Shown: piece after piece, positions 57,237 to 64,000 of the stretch
Position numbering within the stretch: the stretch's first letter is position 1
Layout: each line of letters opens with the position of its first letter
Origin: Clavelina lepadiformis
Lineage: Eukaryota; Chordata; Ascidiacea; Aplousobranchia; Clavelinidae
DNA length: 64,000 bases
NCBI RefSeq assembly: GCF_947623445.1
Contig: NC_135246.1
Location: 1,924,501 to 1,988,500 of the forward strand
Reading direction: 5' to 3'
The notes under the pieces: generated by a model
The model's database searches: none
What the model was told of the DNA's origin: nothing
The model's input: the letters and a program-made list of their open reading frames with translations, nothing else
Made by a program: the position numbers and the translations under genes

Positions 57237-60200
57237 TTTTTCAAATTTCTGTATATGAACTATAAACATGTCATCAATGGTAAACTTACCTAACAATCTA
57301 TGTAAACTTATATAAGTTTTTTTGAAAGGCATTTTTGTTCATTCTATGTTTTCATGCAGCTTTGCAAAAGTTTTTGAAAACCAACAGACAACTTGACCAA
57401 ACAACTGTGGAATGTGATGTTGTCAAAGAATATGTTTCACATTGTGTGCAGTGTTCGGAATTGTTTAAATGTCTCACTAGATGGAAATCTTCCCCGACAA
57501 AGGTGATATATTTATATACCATTGTATAGTTTGTACTGTTATAGCTTCAGAACAGCTCTGTCCAACCCACCAGTTCCAGCTGAAGGTTTTTGTGCTTCAT
57601 ACACACGTGGTTGGATATAATGGCAACTAGTCTTAATTTTCGTTAGCAGCAAACAGCGTTGAGAAAACTTTGGTTGACCGAAATTGAGCAAAACTGCTAT
57701 CCTGAAATCTACTGATTTTCTTTGTTCAGATCGTTTTTGTTGCCAAAAAGTGTGTATAAAAGCTATTTCGGGTTCATCTTTCTCAAAAAAATTGGCATAA
57801 TTTTTGGTTGGATGGAGCTACTTTAGCAAGAGATTTGGTGAAACGAACACCAAATGAATGGATCCCTTTCTTTCATGGATCCCTTTCTTTCATGGATCTG
57901 TTTCTTTCATGGATCTCTTTTTTTCATGGATCTCTTTCTTTCATGGATCTCTTTCTTTCATGGATCCCTTTCTTTCATGGATCTCTTTCTTTCATGGATC
58001 CCTTTCTTTCATGGATCTCTTTACAAGAAACTTTATTAGAAAGGAACAATTGGGATCCATACTTTTTACCTTTTAAAGCATTTAGTTGTTATGAATTAAG
58101 ACTTTTACAAATCCAGTTTTAACAGCTTTCAGTCCTTTTTGAAACATTTACCATAATTCTGATGAGAACTTGCGACGATCTTTCTAATTTAACTGGGCTC
58201 GCCATTACAAAAAGAATTTTGCAGGTAACAACCACGAAGTTGTTTTATGTTGATAAGTGTCTGTTAACTTTCTGTACTTAGATGTGTCTAATCCATATTG
58301 CACTTGGTTAATGACTATTAAAAAATTTTCTTCCTTTTTTCAATGTAGGAGTACATTGATAGTATTTACGCTTGTTTGAGCTTGAGAAATTCATCGGACA
58401 CCATCTCTGCTACACTCAGGATGCTCTCAGCCATAGTTATGCAGGTGTCTGATATATTTCTCTTTATAAGTTTCGTATCTTTTGTCTTGCCGTTTATGCC
58501 AATTGACAACTCATGTTTTATCTATAATTCTATATGATTAATTCTTCATATTTATATGTCTATTCGAGTTGTGTATTGGTTACCGTTGCATTTATAATTC
58601 ATCCTGTATGATGCATTTTTCTAGAAACTAGTTGTATTTTTAATGTCATTTTGTAAATTAGGGCAATGCGTGTGCAGCAGATGTTGTGATCAACTTGGAT
58701 TTGAGCAGCAACGTCATGAAATCTTTAGCCAGTTATCATCAGAGTAAGTTTTTTAGAACATTGTTGCAGGGTTTAACAGGTTTGCGAAAGTGTACATTCA
58801 TTTAGTGACAAATATTTAACTTTAAACAATAAAAAAAGTTTGTATGCATTTTTTGTCTGTTTTTCTAACATACCAGTATTATAATAAAAACAAAATATAA
58901 CTAGTATGGAGTCATTCCATTTATAATCAACTAAGCCCTGTAACCATTAGTCATAGATTTTGATGGTTTGGATATATGTTGTTTTGTATTGTAAAATTTT
59001 TTTTTTAATTTCAAATTTTTTAAAGCTCTACATCATATATCCAAACCATCAAAATCTATGACTAGTGGTTAAAAAATTTAAAAAAATTGGTTGGTTATAC
59101 ATGGAATGACTCTATGGTGACACATAAATATGTAAAAATAAAACGTTTTGCCAGGTGTAAAAAGCAATGCTCGAAAGCCATTTTCTAACGTGCGAGTTTG
59201 TTTTGTTCGCTTTGTGTTGTCATTCTTCCTAAATGGAAACTTGAAAACTACCAGACAAGTATTAGAAGCAAGAGGTACCAGCTTTCTATTCATTTTTCTT
59301 ATTGTCGTAGTATATTTCTATGTCCCGCATTTGGTCTCCAGCTAGCTCACTTTTAGTTACCACTTGTTGTACGTAAGGTTTCATTTGGTACAGGAGTTAA
59401 GTCACTTTTATTTCTGCAAGTGAGTGTCTGTTGCTAAGAACTGAGATTAGGCTCTCTTAAAATAAACCACCATAAAAGACCTGCATAAAAACAGATACTT
59501 AATTACAAGTTATCTAATTTTGAACATGTTTGTATAAACGCTCACTGTGCCTGAAGTACCACGATGATTCTATTTAGGATTTGTTGACTCTGTGTTTCGT
59601 GGTTTCAAAAAAGACTCTAAGTCTCTCGTAGCTTTGTTCTTGTCGACCATCCTCGATGTTGTCATAAAAGAAATATCAATTTCAAAAACAAACAAAGTGA
59701 AACTCCTGGCCGCGCACGGCGTGCTCAGCAGCATAGCAGATCTTTTGGAGTGGGAAGGTTCCTCTTCCTATTCTGTTGAGCAGGTTGAGAAGGTGATGAA
59801 TTGTGAAATATATGTCTGTAAAGTATAGTTTCATAACACATTGTTTGTTTTTGCCTGTTGCTACAATCATTTCTAATCAAACCTGTTCAAAAAATTTGTT
59901 TATCATCATGGTACTCTAATATCTGGTATATAATGAGTTTTACATAATGGCTGTGTCAAAAACCTAATAAATATTTTCTACCTAAATAGTAACTCATATA
60001 AATGTAGATATTCCAAAAGTATTAATTGTGTAAGTATAATTTTATCCAGGATATTTTGTCAAAAGACATGACCGATGATGAAATACTTCTTCCACAAGTG
60101 GCGTATAAGTTTTTATTTGAATGCTGCTGCTCAGTCAAGCATGGAATAATCTTCCATGATAATGAATTTGGAACAGGATTGAGGTGACTTGAATACTGCT

Positions 60201-63200
60201 TCACTTTTTCCATGTCGTTTTATAATGGTTTTGAATATTCACGCCGGCGAATTGCAACCTCTTCCTTAACTTTACATCAGTTAGTTGCCTTGGTGGCATC
60301 GAGCGTAATTAAACTAATCAACCTTTGTCTGATTTTATATGATTTCTTTTTCCAGATCTTGCAATCATGTGATGCAGAAATTCCTCATAAATTTGAAATC
60401 TGCATCCACCAACCCATTTGCTCATTTGTTGGTTGTTAACATCTTAAAAGCCTGCCCAGATTTACTTGGGACATATCTGCACGCTGCAACGCTTACATTC
60501 GATCCGCGACCAACTGCAATGTACGTATGAATGTGTTAGTGAGTGGCATCATTAGCATCAACATATATTATCAAATTTCTCTCAAAAAATTAATAATTAT
60601 ACAACTGCAGATCAACCGAGCGTGTCTTCGAAATAACAGCCCATGGTTGACTAAGTTGATTTTGAATGTTTTTTGGAAAAACTATTTTTAGAGGAATTTG
60701 CTTAAATCACCGCCGCAACGGAAATAGAAAAAGTGGCAACTTAGACAAACAACACATTAATGAGTACAGGTCTGCACAAACTTTAGAACCCTCTGTTTCT
60801 CTCAAAGCAGAACATTTGAGAAATGAAAAATGGACAAAAACAATTTCTGGATTGCTGTACCCAATGTAGACTAACGCAGAGTGTATATTGTAGCGTTCAC
60901 ACCCTCAAGATGCAGCATTGTCCAAAACTAAAACAATTTTTTCGTTGCTATTTTGCCCGGCACTGATAAAATCAGAGTAAAGTGACCAAATAGTGTGTCC
61001 ACAATTAAACGTCGTGATGGAAAATAGGGTTATGTTACAACAATCGTAGAAAGCTCGGCTAAAACAACTGTAGTGTTGTCATAGCAAATTAAAAGATTGC
61101 AATTTAATTACGCACAACTTTTAGTTAGCTGGCAATTTATACCACTCATACCTTGCCAAAATCAGCAGCTAATAGATGACCAACTCAGTTGAACTTGATA
61201 ATATAGAAAGCAATAGGATTTCAGTCGGGATCTCGTGATATGCAGATACTGAAGGTGACTCAGGCAACTTCTGCTGTATACATACAATGTTCTTTGTGCC
61301 AGATATAGGCTAATTATTGGAAATGTTTAATCAGAATACGATCGTTTTGTCACTTTGATATCATTATTTTCTCTACAAATGTTCACTACTTGCCAAGGCC
61401 CTTACGTCGCCAAACTGCACATAGACCTCGTGCCAGTCAATGTGTTAAAAATGTTTTCTTCTATTTTTATCTGTTCCCTCTTTTTGTATGTTTAGATGGT
61501 TTCAGAATTGTCGACTCGTCCTTGATATCTATTCACATCAACCCAAAGTTGCCCCAGCCCTAAACGAAGCAACCAGACAGCACCCTGGAATTTTGCAAAA
61601 TAAATTTGCAACTGAAAAGCTGGTAGCCATGTTGACACCTGCCATCCTTCCCATATGTTTTCATCGATCTAACATGAATGCAACACTTAGGGTAAGTAAA
61701 TTGTTATATAATGTATCACATTTGTGAACCCTAGTTTCCTTGTATTCAGTTATATGAATACACCTTATACTTGAATACAGGAAAACAAGAAGTAATTGGC
61801 ATACCAAATCGTAACATTTGTATAGCACTCGTGGTATAAAGTATTAAGCCAGTTGCTACATGCTAAACGATTTTATCTAATAAACATATAGAAAATAATT
61901 GTGTCGGCGGTAATGTCTAAAGAAATGTTGATAACCTTATAAGTTATTAATTTTCTTATTTATGACTTTCTCTGAAGCACGAAAGCAAAGAAGTGGAGAT
62001 GGTTGGATTGAAGATACTCGAATCATCGCTGCAGAAGCTCAACGCTTCCATCACCTTCTTGGAAGAGGAGAAAAACTGGAAAAAGTCGATTTATAATGAA
62101 ATGGACCGTATTGCTCTTTGTGCCGCCTTGAAACTGGAAATGAAAAATGTAGTTCCACCTGTTTGTTCTCAGTCATAAACCGCAGCACTGTGTCATGGCA
62201 TTTATAGATTAGTTTAATAGAATTGTAGATAGAATTATAATTGATTAGTAATACAATATAGTAATATAATTAATTAATTAGTAATTAATATAGAATTGTA
62301 TGGTTTTAAAGCTGGACACACTAAAGTTCTTAGCCTGTAAATATTTGATTCATCAATTGCAATTGGCAGTGCTGATAAATGGAATGTTTGTTTGTAGCAA
62401 CTGCCAGATATCACAACTCTCCTATTGTGCTGGAAAGCAATGTCAAAAGATGACAAAGGAAAAGAAAAAGAGTTTGAAGAAAAATCACTGCTGGGGATCT
62501 CCCTGTACCAAGAGGTAAGACATTTTTTTCTTTAAATTGGAAAAACTATTTTCATGAATCTAATGCAACAGAATCTAATATTCAGTTGCCATTTTCAGAA
62601 TATGCTATTTAATCTAATTTTGGCTTAATTGGATGAATGTAAATTACTTCATGATATCTGTCTTTTACTCAAAGGAGAAAATTGTTTTAGTTATCAATCT
62701 TTAAACCTAATTTTGACGTAACACATTTTGCGGTTAGATATTTCCAGATTCACTCAACAAATGCCAATTTGACTTCAGTTTACTGCTTCAAGGCTTGGAT
62801 AACAATGGACTTCCTGAAAATAAAAAGAATATTGTGCATATTTTGGACATCCTATTTCATTCCGCATACAAGTATAAATGGTTTAAAAAGGTAAGTAATT
62901 CAGTTTACCACACAACAGTTCAACATTTTCTGTGTTTGTCTTTTTTACGTAATCTACAAATCTTGTATAATTAATACGTTTAACGAGACAAATTTATTTA
63001 ATTGGTTTAGGGTGCGAGTAAAAAAACACTTTTTCATCAACTGGTTTACGTATTAGTTGAGACCATCAAAGACACATCAGGCAAAGATAATCCTGTTTTA
63101 GAAACAGCAATGCAACTTGCTACTAAAGTAAGTTTATATTTTAATTCTGCTCTAACACTGTTATATTTTTAAGTTTTTTGCTAAACTAGTGATCTTTTTT

Positions 63201-63781
63201 GGTTAAATTTCAATTTAAGAGATTATGTACAAATTTCTTGACGGTTTTAAGGTCTTGATAATAAACAAAATTATGGACGAAAATTCGTCTGGTTTGTTTA
63301 CGTGGATATACAACCTTGGACTTGCAAGTGACGGTCAGAGTCAAGATGAACTTTTACAGTTTTTTGAAAAAACTGTTGCATCCGTTGCAAAGCGCCCACA
63401 CAGGTATGTTACTAAAACTATATCAATTTTGACACAGATTACATGTCTTTGTTCATTGATATAAAATATGTGTTTTCATGATTATCATTTGTAGCATAAA
63501 ACATTTCGTTGTATATAATAAAAAAGATTTTTGTTGCCTAGGACTAAGAGGCAATTTATAAAGAATTTTTATGCCGTTCATGTTTTGTAATTTGTCTAAT
63601 CATATTATAAAACTTTCCAGGTATTATGAAAAGGCAATGGCAATAATTGAGAGTACAAACGATTCTTCAATTCCAAAAGATAATCAAAACAAAACAAGTA
63701 AAGACATCCCATATGTGGAAATAGATAGACTGGATGGAGTGTGGAAGAAGCATTTTACCGGCACAAATCTTTCATGTGCAG
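56991..63781 (+). CDS. URB1: URB1 (Npa1), ribosome biogenesis factor, N-terminal part
   Basis: Sixteen exons in phase: 56991-57114, 57360-57502, 58126-58224, 58349-58444, 58662-58743, 59155-59274, 59578-59792, 60050-60183, 60356-60520, 61496-61691, 61978-62148, 62398-62514, 62738-62890, 63011-63127, 63252-63403, 63621-63781. They give about 748 codons and continue beyond the window. The reading is helical and repeat-like, with pieces that fit the URB1 N-terminal domain: IDSIYACLSLRNSSDTI followed by MLSAIVMQGNACAADVV, VRVCFVRFVLSFFLNG, and ILKACPDLLGTYLHAATL. Vertebrate URB1 is over 2000 residues, so roughly a third is present. URB1 acts in the nucleolus in early 60S subunit assembly. The identification rests on remembered family similarity. 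A piggyBac-type element ends 49 bp upstream of the ATG, and intron 5 carries a MITE. Confidence 0.85.
57205..57233. repeat. AT dinucleotide microsatellite
   Basis: A run of (TA)n with one interruption, about 29 bases, in URB1 intron 1. Confidence 0.85.
57857..58022. repeat. 17-bp minisatellite in URB1 intron 2
   Basis: About ten tandem copies of GGATCYCTTTCTTTCAT, differing mainly at GGATCC / GGATCT. Because 17 is not a multiple of three, all three forward frames cycle through the same peptide (MDLFLSWISFFHGS), which produces three overlapping false frames. Confidence 0.93.
58905..59114. mobile_element. short inverted-repeat MITE in URB1 intron 5
   Basis: The outer ends are GAGTCATTCCAT on the left and ATGGAATGACTC on the right, next to TA. 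An inner, longer inverted repeat (AGTCATAGATTTTGATGG and its complement, continuing through TTTGGATATATG) surrounds an AT-rich loop. About 210 bp with no frame. The right end is about 40 nt before the acceptor of exon 6 (59155). The TA flanks suggest a Tc1/mariner-type origin. Confidence 0.7.
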
Positions 63782-64000
63782 GTGATTTCACACGTAGACA
63801 TTCTCATTGCATTTTGAAAAAAACATGATATTGACTTTTGTTGTGTTTCTAGAAATTGTTGATGTTTATTACGTGTACGTACATACTTTTACTTACTTAC
63901 GTACTTACTTTTATAGTTAACAAGTTAACAGTTAACTTTTACTGTTAAAATCGTTATCAATTGAAAGTAACTAGTTGATTATTATTATCAGTAGACTTTG

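Noticed and set aside
57808..58122. Three overlapping frames reading MDLFLSWISFFHG.
   Set aside because: Product of the 17-bp minisatellite in URB1 intron 2.
60666..60869. 67-codon frame in URB1 intron 9.
   Set aside because: It does not join in phase to exons 9 or 10, and those two exons join correctly without it.

Overview
The window looks like nuclear DNA of an invertebrate animal. Genes are broken into many small exons with GT-AG introns, the sequence is AT-rich, and cut-and-paste DNA transposons are abundant. A PPxY-bearing LATS kinase, a divergent pair of Popeye genes and a URB1 gene together suggest an invertebrate deuterostome, most likely an ascidian-type chordate. The species is an inference; nothing in the sequence names it. 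All exon boundaries were read by eye from open frame, splice signals and phase, and none is backed by transcripts.

Layout. (1) 1-6.8 kb is a large imperfect palindrome. Its two arms carry head-to-head copies of the 5' part of a 4-coumarate-CoA-ligase/luciferase-like acyl-CoA synthetase gene. The left copy runs off the window. The right copy is complete (12 exons, 4665-13681) and ends in the peroxisomal signal SKL. (2) 13.7-18.4 kb holds a possible small three-exon gene, a hAT-type MITE with perfect 8-bp target duplications, and a 51-bp minisatellite that on the minus strand would encode a very Asp-rich repeat. (3) 18.4-21.4 kb, minus strand: a RIPK-like non-RD protein kinase in four exons. 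(4) 21.4-27 kb is mostly gene-poor. (5) 27.0-33.6 kb: two complete, divergently transcribed Popeye-domain (cAMP-binding, three-pass membrane) genes. (6) 36.5-46.4 kb, minus strand: a complete 19-exon LATS/Warts Hippo-pathway kinase with a UBA-like segment, PPxY motifs, the MOB-binding region and an AGC-type kinase domain with hydrophobic motif. (7) 46.4-55.3 kb: a possible Cys-rich minus-strand gene and, at 50.6-53.0 kb, a structurally complete, probably autonomous hAT transposon with a 604-residue transposase. (8) 55.3-56.9 kb: an internally deleted piggyBac-type element between TTAA sites, ending 49 bp before the start codon of (9) URB1 (57.0-63.8 kb and beyond), the ribosome-biogenesis factor, of which 16 exons are visible.

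The protein-coding genes do not form one pathway: peroxisomal acyl activation, an innate-type kinase, cAMP effectors, Hippo growth control and 60S ribosome assembly sit side by side. What joins the region is transposon load. At least ten element copies from hAT, Tc1/mariner/pogo-like and piggyBac-like groups are recognisable by terminal inverted repeats, several with exact target-site duplications. Five lie in introns within about 20-75 nt of a splice site. I found no clear new defence-type or otherwise unknown multi-gene system. The most unusual structures are the head-to-head palindrome, the 670-bp near-perfect fold-back element inside a LATS intron, and the Asp-rich minisatellite.
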